Assembly: GCA_024638355.1 (NCBI GenBank)
Contig: JAHEKO010000116.1
Location: 1 to 9,380, forward strand
Direction of reading: 5' to 3'
Length of the DNA: 9,380 nucleotides
DNA from: Acidobacteriota bacterium
Lineage (GTDB): Bacteria; Acidobacteriota; Thermoanaerobaculia; Multivoradales; JAHEKO01
The translations under genes and the position numbers were made by a program. Below the pieces are notes generated by a model. That model ran no database searches. It had not been told where the DNA came from and worked only from the letters and a program-made list of their open reading frames with translations. Positions 1-5,943 of this stretch are shown in pieces. How positions within the stretch are numbered: position 1 is the first letter of the stretch; each line of letters opens with the position of its first letter.

Positions 1-386
1 CGCAGCTCTTCGAGCGAGCTCTGCGCCTCGTCCTGGCGCTCGAGCGCGGCGAGAGCCTGCTCCTCGAGCGTCTTGATGGTGTCCCGGGTGGTGTCCATCT
101 CCTGCAGGAGCGCGCCGTACTCTCGCTGGTTGCGGACGGCGCTGATCTGCTCCTGGTAGGTCTTGAGCTTGTCCTGCGCGTCCTGGGTCTCCGCTTCGGC
201 TTGACGCCGCTCGGCGGCAGCCTCCTCCACCGATGCCTCCAGCGCCTCGATCTCCGCCTTGCGAGCGGAGTGCTGTTCGTGGAGCTCGCGCATCCACTCC
301 GGAATTCCGTGGAGCCGCTCGTTCGCCTGCTCGAGCTCGCTGAGGGCCTGCTGAAGATCTAGAACGCTATCGAGAGGCCTCTCCAT
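1..386 (-). CDS. Coiled-coil C4-type zinc-ribbon protein (COG1579 family), N-terminal part, cut by window edge
   Basis: Reading the minus strand from the ATG at 386-384 gives 128 complete codons with no stop before the window edge, so the C-terminus is missing. The visible part is almost entirely a charged, heptad-like coiled coil. Around residues 84-102 is the segment VRNQREYGALLQEMDTTR, which matches the conserved hinge (roughly 'vrn.rEy.aL..Em') of COG1579 proteins. In that family a long helical hairpin is followed by a C-terminal four-cysteine zinc ribbon, which here would lie to the left of the window. The exact cellular role of the family is not well defined, and nucleic-acid or protein binding is usually assumed. 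A second in-frame ATG lies 27 bases upstream (413-411) and would add MERRQPWRF. I prefer 386 because the family usually begins a few residues before the 'LLxLQ'-like helix, seen here as LDLQQAL. The GGAG before it is only 4 bases from the ATG. The gene follows a tRNA gene on the same strand. Family genes often sit near dnaG/rpoD, which fits. Confidence 0.8.
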   Translation of the reverse strand, partial: MERPLDSVLDLQQALSELEQANERLHGIPEWMRELHEQHSARKAEIEALEASVEEAAAERRQAEAETQDAQDKLKTYQEQISAVRNQREYGALLQEMDTTRDTIKTLEEQALAALERQDEAQSSLEEL

Positions 387-471
387 GAATCTCCAGGGCT
401 GGCGCCTCTCCATCGTCGCGGAGCTACCGCCAGATCAGTTGGACTGCGCTTCATCGCACCGGTCCTTCTTG

Positions 472-544
472 TGGGTCCACCTGGATTTGAACCAGGGACC
501 TGCCGGTTATGAGCCGGATGCTCTAACCGCTGAGCTATGGACCC
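472..544 (-). tRNA. tRNA with anticodon CAU (tRNA-Ile2 with lysidine, or elongator tRNA-Met)
   Basis: The minus strand folds as a complete 73-base cloverleaf. It has a 7-bp acceptor stem GGGTCCA/TGGACCC, a D arm GCTC-AGCGGTTA-GAGC, an anticodon arm with loop CTCATAA, a 5-base variable region AGGTC, and a T arm CCTGG-TTCAAAT-CCAGG, followed by discriminator A73 at 472. The anticodon in the loop is CAT. The outermost anticodon-stem pair (27-43) is a T/C mismatch, and the other four pairs are G-C. No 3' CCA is encoded (the next bases are CAA), so a CCA-adding enzyme would be needed. It lacks the initiator hallmarks: the 1-72 pair is G-C, and there are not three consecutive G-C pairs at the base of the anticodon stem. 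The acceptor and D-arm sequences look more like tRNA-Ile2, whose C34 is converted to lysidine by TilS, than like elongator tRNA-Met. The distinction is uncertain by eye. Confidence 0.95.
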
Positions 545-570
545 GTATGCCCCCTCGTCTGGGGACAGTG

Positions 571-576
571 AGTATA
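571..576 (-). promoter_or_regulatory. Candidate -10 element for the tRNA gene
   Basis: On the minus strand the hexamer TATACT (5 of 6 matches to TATAAT) lies 26 bases before the tRNA 5' end, in the 42-base gap between the GAF-like gene stop and the tRNA. No recognisable -35 hexamer sits 16-18 bases upstream, because that position falls in the end of the coding region. The tRNA may alternatively be transcribed by read-through from the upstream gene. The C/G inverted repeat TCCCC-AGACGA-GGGGG between this element and the tRNA has no T-tract, so it is not a convincing terminator. Confidence 0.35.
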
Positions 577-586
577 TCCAAGAAGC

Positions 587-2125
587 TCAGGCGCCGAGGA
601 GGCTCTCGTCGCCTCCGGCGAGGATACGGATCAGCGCGTCGCGGAAGTAGTCGTTCTCGGCCCGTACGCTGTCCTGGATCCGATCTTCGAAGATCTGACG
701 GGAGCGGTCGATGTCTTCCTGCAAGCGGCGGTAGACGTCGCCGCTGCGACGACCCTGGTCGACCTGCTCCTCGTTGTAGAGCTTGATCTCGGTGACCAGC
801 AGGCGGGCCAGCCGGCGAGCCTCCTCGTGCAGCGCTTCGTTGCCGGTCTCTTCCTGGTTGTCGCGGGCGGTGAACGCCCAGCCGGGGCCGAGAACGTCGT
901 CGGGGGGAACCACCTGGGTCGAGCTCTGGCTCGGCTCCGCCGGCTTGGCGGCGGGCGGCTGCACCGGCTCGACGGGCGGCGGCTCGACGGGCGGCGGCTC
1001 GATGACCGGCGGCTCGACGGGCGGCGGCTCGATGACCGGCGGCTCGATGACCGGCGCCGGCTCCTCGACGGGGGCCGTCTCCTCCATCGTCTCCACGTCC
1101 ATGCCGGCGGTTTCGGCCGCTTCGGCGGGCGGCTCCTCGAGGCTCGGGGGCCGCTCCGGCTCCGCGGGCGGCGCGACCTCGTAGAAGTCCGCTTCGGGTG
1201 CGGGCTCGGGCTCAGGCTCGGGCTCGACGTCGATCGGAACCGTCTCGAGCAGCCCCGTCGGCGATTCGGTGTCGAACTCTGCGAGGTCGGCGTCGTCGGC
1301 GGGCGGCTCTTCCTCGACCGGCTCCGGCTCGGCCGGCGGCATCTCCTCCTCGACCGGCGGCTCGACCAGGGTCGGGAGCTCGTCGGAGATCGCCGGCTCC
1401 TCGACGCTCGGCGCCGCGGCTTCCGCCCCGGCGACGACGAGGGCCGGAGTCGAGCTGCGCTTGCGAACCGGCAGCGTCTCGAGTGTCTGGCCGGCGACGA
1501 AGGTGAGCAGCTGGAGCGCGGTGATGTTGAGCGGCTCTTCGCCCAGGCCGTCCGCGTAGAGGTAGCCGGCGACGTGATCGCCCAGCGACAGCGGCAGGAG
1601 CGCCCCCAACTTCGGCACCGGTGCCTCGAACTGCGCGCAGAAGCCGGCACACTCCTCGGCGTTCAGACCCCGGGTTCCGGCGCCGTCCTGGATGTGGGAC
1701 CAGGGCGAGCCCCCGTTGGCCACCTCGACTCGGGCTCCCTGCATCTTTCGAGTCGTTCCCTCGAAGCCGACGCTGTCCCAGCAACGCTGGCCGTCGTCGC
1801 GGATGAGAACGAACGCAGAGCGCGAGGAAAAGCGTCGCGCTCCCTCGAGGAGGGCGGTCAGGATGGAGGCCTGCTTGTCGGAGCGGTCGATGGCGGCCGC
1901 CGCGAGCTTGAGCTCCTCCAGAGGGTCGAGGCCCTCGCCGTCCGGCGCGGCCGGCGGCGCGGGAGCCTCGGATGGCTCCTCGGTGTCGGTGCCGACGAGG
2001 CTTCGTACGTCCTTGCGGACGCCCTCGATCTGTTGGCCGATCTCGGTCCGGAGGGCCTCGGTGATCTTGGATAGGGGTCCCGCGATCTTGGGATCCAGAT
2101 CTGCGAAGAGGTCTGACAGGGACAT
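587..2125 (-). CDS. GAF-like domain protein with Pro/Glu-rich repeat linker and helical C-terminal domain
   Basis: This is a 512-residue soluble protein with no signal peptide and no membrane segment. Residues 1-45 form an amphipathic N-terminal helix region (LSDLFADLDPKI, then a coiled-coil-like stretch). Residues 70-215 resemble a GAF-type sensor fold: a helix (SILTALLEGARRF), a strand (SAFVLIRDD), a central variable loop, then a strand pair (GALLPLSLGDHVAGYLYAD) and a closing helix (ITALQLLTFVAGQTLE). Residues 235-425 are a low-complexity acidic Pro/Glu linker with PEPEPEP and PVIEP/PPVEP repeats. Residues 430-512 form a charged helical domain (EARRLARLLVTEIKLYNEEQ, then DIDRSRQIFEDRI). 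The ATG at 2125 was chosen because GGAGG precedes it by 7 bases and a near-consensus promoter lies just upstream. The open frame extends 86 codons further, but those codons would cross that promoter. The ligand and function are unknown. A signalling or scaffold role is an inference from the GAF-like fold and flexible linker. Confidence 0.85.
   Translation of the reverse strand: MSLSDLFADLDPKIAGPLSKITEALRTEIGQQIEGVRKDVRSLVGTDTEEPSEAPAPPAAPDGEGLDPLEELKLAAAAIDRSDKQASILTALLEGARRFSSRSAFVLIRDDGQRCWDSVGFEGTTRKMQGARVEVANGGSPWSHIQDGAGTRGLNAEECAGFCAQFEAPVPKLGALLPLSLGDHVAGYLYADGLGEEPLNITALQLLTFVAGQTLETLPVRKRSSTPALVVAGAEAAAPSVEEPAISDELPTLVEPPVEEEMPPAEPEPVEEEPPADDADLAEFDTESPTGLLETVPIDVEPEPEPEPAPEADFYEVAPPAEPERPPSLEEPPAEAAETAGMDVETMEETAPVEEPAPVIEPPVIEPPPVEPPVIEPPPVEPPPVEPVQPPAAKPAEPSQSSTQVVPPDDVLGPGWAFTARDNQEETGNEALHEEARRLARLLVTEIKLYNEEQVDQGRRSGDVYRRLQEDIDRSRQIFEDRIQDSVRAENDYFRDALIRILAGGDESLLGA
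966..1055 (-). repeat. Six tandem 15-bp units encoding PVIEP/PPVEP
   Basis: On the plus strand the units begin GGCTCGA and come in two versions, ...CGGGCGGC and ...TGACCGGC. They are arranged A-A-B-A-B-B without interruption (966-1055). They encode six five-residue units in the Pro/Glu-rich linker of the GAF-like protein, around residues 358-387. The mixed order of two variants suggests unequal recombination or slippage, with length likely to vary between strains. A shorter PEPEPEPE-encoding stretch near 1200-1230 is a similar simple repeat. Confidence 0.85.
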
Positions 2126-2132
2126 GCGGGTG

Positions 2133-2137
2133 CCTCC
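2133..2137 (-). promoter_or_regulatory. Shine-Dalgarno sequence GGAGG fixing the start of the GAF-like gene
   Basis: GGAGG on the minus strand is separated by 7 bases (CACCCGC) from the ATG at 2125-2123. It decides the start against more upstream codons in the same open frame. Confidence 0.8.
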
Positions 2138-2177
2138 ACCGCGGGAGAGTCGTGGAAGAGTAGTAAACGACGGATCG

Positions 2178-2206
2178 ATTATTCTCGGCGGTCGTCTGGG
2201 TGTCAA
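2178..2206 (-). promoter_or_regulatory. Near-consensus sigma70 promoter of the GAF-like gene
   Basis: The minus strand reads TTGACA (2206-2201, 6 of 6), a spacer of exactly 17 bases (2200-2184) and AATAAT (2183-2178, 5 of 6). Transcription would start near 2171, giving a leader of about 45 bases before the ATG at 2125 that includes the GGAGG. It is the best promoter match in the window and suggests strong housekeeping transcription of this gene. Confidence 0.8.
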
Positions 2207-2248
2207 GGAAGCAGCGGAGCGAAAAGTCTCGAATTCACCGATACTTAT

Positions 2249-2261
2249 GTCCACGGTGGAC
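2249..2261. promoter_or_regulatory. 13-bp palindrome GTCCACGGTGGAC, candidate operator
   Basis: This is a perfect 6-bp inverted repeat with a one-base centre. It lies in the 209-bp divergent region, about 43 bp upstream of the -35 box of the leftward promoter and 73 bp before the lipoprotein start codon. Its position between two divergent genes suits a regulator binding site. It has no T-tract, so it is not a terminator. The binding protein cannot be named. No clear sigma70 promoter for the lipoprotein gene is visible in the rest of this interval. Confidence 0.35.
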
Positions 2262-2334
2262 GGCCAAAACGCTGCTGTGGTAGCTTGGTATTTCCCAATT
2301 AGACGGCTTTTTTCGGATTCGAGGGAGACTGAAG

Positions 2335-3117
2335 ATGCGGCGTAGCACGAGCGTTTTCTCATCACTGGCACTGACTCTGGCACTGGGGCTCCTGGCGGCG
2401 TGTGGACCGAGCCAGGAAGAGCAGATGGCGGCGGCCCAGGCGGAGGCGATGGCCCAGCTGGAGCAGGGCAAGGCCGACCTCGAAGCCAAGCGCCAGGAGT
2501 TGGCGGACGCCAAGGCGCAGCTTCAGGCCGCTCTGGAAGAAGGCGCCGAGGACGCGGCCGACCAGATCGCCGAGCTGGAGGGCAACGTCGAGCGGCTGCG
2601 GGGCGAAGCGGGGGCGATGAGCGACGAGTTCATCTCGGGGGTCGTGGAGTTCATCAACGCCGATCCTCCGATCGAGGGTGAGCCGTTGAGCGAGAATCAG
2701 CTGGCCGGAATCCGCATGAAGAGCGCCGAGGACATGATCGTGGCGCGCGAGCACATCGACAAGGGCGGCGACCACCGGCGCGCCATCGACATCTACAACC
2801 AGGCCCTGATGGTGGACCCCGACAATCCCGATCTCCAGGCGGCGCTCGCCGAAGCGGAGGAGATGCGCTACATGACGCAGGAGCGCTTCGGCCAGGTGTC
2901 GAAGGGAATGACCGAGGACGAGGTGAGGGCTCTCCTTGGACAGCCCAATCTGCGCAACGTGCGCGATTACCCCGAGCGCAAGGTGGTCGCCTGGTTCTTC
3001 CCGACCACTGAAGAAGGCGATGCCGCCGCGGTCTGGTTCCGGGCGAACAAGGCCGGCGAGAATGCGGTCTACCAGATCAAGTTCGAGGCGATCAAGAAGG
3101 ACGTCGAGACCGAATAG
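2335..3117 (+). CDS. Lipoprotein with coiled coil, TPR-like hairpin and BamE/SmpA-like C-terminal domain
   Basis: A 260-residue secreted lipoprotein. Residues 1-22 are a type II signal peptide (basic MRR start, hydrophobic core LALTLALGLL) ending at lipobox LAAC with the acylated cysteine at C23. Residues +2/+3 are Gly-Pro with no retention Asp, so the outer membrane is the likely site. Residues 26-92 are an Ala/Glu/Gln-rich coiled coil. Residues 129-176 resemble a TPR hairpin (HRRAIDIYNQALMVDPDNPD). Residues 183-255 match the SmpA/OmlA/BamE fold, with the hallmark FGQVSKGMTEDEVRALLGQP followed by WFF and VWF strands. BamE assists beta-barrel assembly. Whether this longer protein does so is an inference, because similar BamE-like domains occur in unrelated lipoproteins. 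The start is supported by GGGAG 7 bases before the ATG. No terminator follows, so read-through toward rpsU is possible. Confidence 0.88.
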   Translation: MRRSTSVFSSLALTLALGLLAACGPSQEEQMAAAQAEAMAQLEQGKADLEAKRQELADAKAQLQAALEEGAEDAADQIAELEGNVERLRGEAGAMSDEFISGVVEFINADPPIEGEPLSENQLAGIRMKSAEDMIVAREHIDKGGDHRRAIDIYNQALMVDPDNPDLQAALAEAEEMRYMTQERFGQVSKGMTEDEVRALLGQPNLRNVRDYPERKVVAWFFPTTEEGDAAAVWFRANKAGENAVYQIKFEAIKKDVETE

Positions 3118-3141
3118 CCCGATTCGGCGGGCGCGGCTCGA

Positions 3142-3172
3142 TTGACTTTCGCGCGAGGCTCGGGGAAACTAT
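3142..3172 (+). promoter_or_regulatory. Candidate rpsU operon promoter with GC-rich discriminator
   Basis: TTGACT (3142-3147, 5 of 6) is followed after 19 bases by AACTAT (3167-3172, 3 of 6). It lies in the 141-bp gap after the lipoprotein gene and would give a leader of about 80 bases before rpsU. The bases after the -10 are CGGGCCGC, a GC-rich discriminator of the type linked to ppGpp-sensitive ribosomal promoters. The 12-bp palindrome GGCCGCGCGGCC (3175-3186) overlaps the expected start site. The -10 match is weak and the spacer long, so this is tentative. Confidence 0.4.
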
Positions 3173-3244
3173 CGGGCCGCGCGGCCGGCCGGTGCGCTCC
3201 TGTCGAGCGCTACGCGAGCCGGACGAGCGAGAAGTCCCGAAGGT

Positions 3245-3250
3245 GAGGTG
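3245..3250 (+). promoter_or_regulatory. Strong Shine-Dalgarno GAGGTG for the TTG start of rpsU
   Basis: GAGGTG matches six bases of the canonical GGAGGTG and ends 8 bases before the TTG at 3259. An overlapping AGGTGA lies five bases upstream. Together with the in-frame TAG at 3253-3255, it fixes the start. Confidence 0.8.
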
Positions 3251-3258
3251 AGTAGAGT

Positions 3259-3468
3259 TTGCCGGTAGTTCAGATTCGCGAGGATGAGAGCTTCGAGAAC
3301 GCACTGCGCAGGTTCAAGCGCAAGTGCGAGAAGTCGGGAGTTCTGACCGAGCTCAAGAAACGACAGCACTTCGAGAAGCCCTCGGTAAAGAGGAAGCGCA
3401 AGGCGATGCAGGCGCGCAAGAAGGTCTTGCGCAAGATGGCCGAAGAGCGTCGCATGGGCCTGCGCTGA
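3259..3468 (+). CDS. rpsU: 30S ribosomal protein bS21
   Basis: A 69-residue, strongly basic protein that is a full-length bS21. It carries the family signature [20 protein letters not shown] at residues 2-21, then [20 protein letters not shown], a Lys/Arg-rich helix and an RRMGLR tail. bS21 sits on the 30S platform beside the anti-Shine-Dalgarno end of 16S rRNA and aids initiation. The start must be TTG: an in-frame TAG lies two codons upstream, the first internal ATG is at codon 50, and a strong GAGGTG is correctly spaced. It is the first gene of the rpsU-mutS2-dnaG-rpoD locus and is followed 27 bases after its stop by a strong terminator hairpin. The terminator should make a short, abundant rpsU transcript with limited read-through downstream. 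Confidence 0.96.
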   Translation: MPVVQIREDESFENALRRFKRKCEKSGVLTELKKRQHFEKPSVKRKRKAMQARKKVLRKMAEERRMGLR

Positions 3469-3495
3469 TTCGGGCCTCACGAGCCGGATCGTGCG

Positions 3496-3522
3496 AAGGA
3501 GCGGGGCGACCCGCTCCTTTTT
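3496..3522 (+). terminator. Intrinsic terminator after rpsU, with GNRA tetraloop
   Basis: GGAGCGGG (3498-3505) pairs perfectly with CCCGCTCC (3510-3517) around the tetraloop GCGA. Two more A-T pairs (AA/TT) can extend the stem, which runs straight into TTTTT (3518-3522). The T-tract is modest, so partial read-through into mutS2 is plausible. In the E. coli operon a terminator also lies between rpsU and dnaG. Confidence 0.9.
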
Positions 3523-3530
3523 CGTTGTCT

Positions 3531-3536
3531 TAGACT
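3531..3536 (+). promoter_or_regulatory. Possible -10 element placing the transcript start at the mutS2 GTG
   Basis: TAGACT (4 of 6 to TATAAT) ends 7 bases before the GTG at 3544, just after the rpsU terminator. A start at the usual distance would give a leaderless mutS2 mRNA. This would be consistent with the lack of any Shine-Dalgarno sequence before mutS2. There is no -35 match, so confidence is low. Confidence 0.25.
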
Positions 3537-3543
3537 GAACGGC

Positions 3544-5931
3544 GTGAACGAAGCCGGACCGCTCGCCTCGCCGGCGACCCTCGAGGCGCTCGAGTTTCCG
3601 AGCTACCTACGGCTGCTCGCGTCTCTCGCCGCCACCGACCTCGGCGCGGCGCGACTGTCGGCCGCCGGTCCGGCTCGCGACGACTCGACGCTCCACCGTC
3701 GCCACCGTCTCTTTCACGAAGCGTCTCGCCTGCTGATCGACGGCCGCCTGGTGCCTTCGTTCGAAGAGCCGCTGGGCGCCGTGGTGGCGGCGTTGGGGGC
3801 TCGCGATACCGAGTTGGTGGGCGTCGAGCTGAAGAGGTTGGCCGCGGCGCTCGGGTCGGTACGGAAGGCCGCCCGGGCGATCGAGAAAGCGGATCCCGAG
3901 TGCCCCGAGCTCGAGCGCGCGGCGGCGGAGCTCGGCGATCTCGGCCCCCTGGTGCGCCGCATCGGCCGTACGCTCGACCGCCGCGGGCGCGTCCGTGACG
4001 ATGCCAGCGACCGGCTGGTGAAGCTGGGCGGGTCGGTGCGCCGGTCGCGCGAGGAGATCTACGGCCGGCTACGCGAGTACGCGGAAGGCCACAAGGACGA
4101 CCTGGCCGAGGAGACCCTGCCGATGCACGACGGCCGGGTCGTGCTGCTGCTCAAGGCCGGATCCAAGTCTCGCGGCCGCGGACTGGTGCATCGCGGTTCG
4201 GGAACCGGCCGGAGCGTCTACTTCGAGCCGCTGGCGGTCGTCGACTCCAACAACCAGATGCGCGAGGCGCAGGCGCGCGAGGAGGAGGAGCGGCGACGCC
4301 TGCTGCGCGAGCTGGTGGAGGAGGCGCGAGCGGCGATCGAGGAGATCTCGCGCCACCTCGATTTCCTCGCCCTGCTCGACGCGCTGCAGGCGCTCCACGA
4401 CTTCGCCGAGCTCTGCGACGCCCGGCCGATCGAGATTTCCGAGCGGCACGTCCTCAAGGGCGTGGGCGCCAGACATCCGCTACTCGAGCCGCGCCTCGCC
4501 GACCTCAGGGAGCGGGCGCTCGGCAGCGCCGGTCACGTCGGCGAGGTCGTGCCGCTCGACCTCGAGCTCGCTGCCGGCACCCAGGCGCTGGTGATCACCG
4601 GTCCCAACGCGGGCGGCAAGACCGTGGCGCTCAAGACGGTCGGGCTGATGGCGCTCGCCGCTCAGGCCGGCCTCCCCTTCCCGGCGGCGCGGGGCAGCTG
4701 CGCTCCGCGGCTGGCCGGGCTGGTGGCGACGGTGGGTGACGAGCAGGACCTGCTGCAGGACCGATCTACCTTCAGCGGCCGCTTGCTACGGCTGCGCGAA
4801 GCCTGGGATGCGGCCGGGCCCGACAGCCTGGTGCTGCTCGACGAGCTCGGCTCCGGCACCGACCCGGAAGAGGGTGCGGCGCTCTCGATCGCGCTTCTCG
4901 AAGGGCTGCTGGCGCGAGGCTCGATGGCGCTGATCACGACGCATCTGACGCCCTTGGCCGGCGCGGCTCTCGAGCGCGACGGCGCGGCCTGCGCGGCGAT
5001 GCAGTTCGATGCCTCCAGCCACCGGCCGACCTTCGAGCTCCAACCCGGCTCGCCGGCGGGCAGCGAGGCTCTCGCGCTCGGCCGCCGGCTCGGACTGCCC
5101 GGGGAGTGGCTCGATCGCGCCGACGAGCTGCTCGGCGGCGGCCAGCGCGACCTACGCCGCTTGCTGGCCGAGGTGGAATCGGTGCGCGATCAGCTGCGGC
5201 GCCGCAAGCGCGAGGCGGACGCGCGCGCCGACGAGCTGGAGCAGGCGCTCGCGGAAGCCGATCGCGAGCGGGAGAAGCTGGAGCGCGAGCGGGTGGAGAG
5301 CGCGGCCCGGACGCGAGCCGAGCTCGACGCCTTCAAGCGCGAGATCGCGGGGAAGCTGCGCGGCGAGGTCGAGCGCATGCGCGAGCAGCTCGAAGCGGGA
5401 CGCAAGCGGGGTCTGGCCGGGAAGGCGGTGGAGCGCCTGTTCGAGGCCGCTCCGGCGCCGGAGGTCGAGGAGCCGGAGGGCGCGCCGCCGGCGATCGGCG
5501 ACCAGGTCGAGCACCGGCGGCTCGGCTGGAAGGGCCGGGTCGAGCGGCTCGAGCGAGGCCGGGTCGAGGTGAGCGTGCACGGCAAGCGGATGCGCTGCGC
5601 GATGGAGGACCTGCGCGTCGTCGCGGCGGAGTCCCCGGCCGAGCCGCCGCCGCCCGGACGCGCGACGGTGCCGGACGCCGCGGCGGTGACCGAGGAGTTG
5701 AACCTGATCGGCCATCGCGTCGAAGAGGCGCTCGAGCTGCTCGACGCCTACCTCGATCGGGCGCTGCTTTCGGCGGAAGGGGACGTGCGGATCGTGCACG
5801 GCCACGGCACCGGTCGTCTGCGCAAGGCGGTGCGGGAGCATCTTCGCCATCATCCCGCCGCCGCGACCGCGCGTCCCGGTCGGGCGGACGAGGGCGGCGA
5901 CGGGGCGACGGTCGTTTCCCTGCGGGGATAG
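3544..5931 (+). CDS. mutS2: Endonuclease MutS2 / ribosome-rescue MutS2 ATPase
   Basis: A 795-residue MutS2 of normal length, lacking the N-terminal mismatch-recognition domain of MutS1. Residues 10-300 are the core and clamp helices, with the signature YFEP at 226-229. The ABC-type ATPase follows: Walker A GPNAGGKT at 353-360, a Q-loop/signature region DRSTFSGRL near 406-414, Walker B LLDELGSGTDPEEG at 431-444 with Glu434, and the H-loop TTHLT at 465-469. Residues 521-620 are a charged coiled coil, 651-693 a KOW-like small beta domain, and 715-795 the Smr domain ending GGDGATVVSL. MutS2 proteins restrain homologous recombination or split collided ribosomes, and Smr can act as a nuclease. The Smr motif LDLR reads LNLI here (719-722), while HGHGTG (752-757) is intact. 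The GTG start is inferred: no Shine-Dalgarno is visible and no Met codon occurs before residue 194. Confidence 0.95.
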   Translation: MNEAGPLASPATLEALEFPSYLRLLASLAATDLGAARLSAAGPARDDSTLHRRHRLFHEASRLLIDGRLVPSFEEPLGAVVAALGARDTELVGVELKRLAAALGSVRKAARAIEKADPECPELERAAAELGDLGPLVRRIGRTLDRRGRVRDDASDRLVKLGGSVRRSREEIYGRLREYAEGHKDDLAEETLPMHDGRVVLLLKAGSKSRGRGLVHRGSGTGRSVYFEPLAVVDSNNQMREAQAREEEERRRLLRELVEEARAAIEEISRHLDFLALLDALQALHDFAELCDARPIEISERHVLKGVGARHPLLEPRLADLRERALGSAGHVGEVVPLDLELAAGTQALVITGPNAGGKTVALKTVGLMALAAQAGLPFPAARGSCAPRLAGLVATVGDEQDLLQDRSTFSGRLLRLREAWDAAGPDSLVLLDELGSGTDPEEGAALSIALLEGLLARGSMALITTHLTPLAGAALERDGAACAAMQFDASSHRPTFELQPGSPAGSEALALGRRLGLPGEWLDRADELLGGGQRDLRRLLAEVESVRDQLRRRKREADARADELEQALAEADREREKLERERVESAARTRAELDAFKREIAGKLRGEVERMREQLEAGRKRGLAGKAVERLFEAAPAPEVEEPEGAPPAIGDQVEHRRLGWKGRVERLERGRVEVSVHGKRMRCAMEDLRVVAAESPAEPPPPGRATVPDAAAVTEELNLIGHRVEEALELLDAYLDRALLSAEGDVRIVHGHGTGRLRKAVREHLRHHPAAATARPGRADEGGDGATVVSLRG

Positions 5932-5943
5932 AGTCGAGCCGTC

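Noticed and set aside
545..570. C-rich/G-rich inverted repeat before the tRNA as terminator of the GAF-like gene
   Set aside because: The stem has only four or five pairs and no T-tract.
827..2074. Long plus-strand open frame (415 codons) opposite the GAF-like gene
   Set aside because: It is a mirror of the GC-rich codon pattern of the minus-strand gene. Its Arg/Leu/Gly repeats are just the complement of the Pro/Glu repeats, and no start signal is visible.
2126..2383. 86-codon N-terminal extension of the GAF-like protein
   Set aside because: It would run through its own strong promoter and into the lipoprotein gene. The ATG at 2125 has a perfect Shine-Dalgarno sequence.
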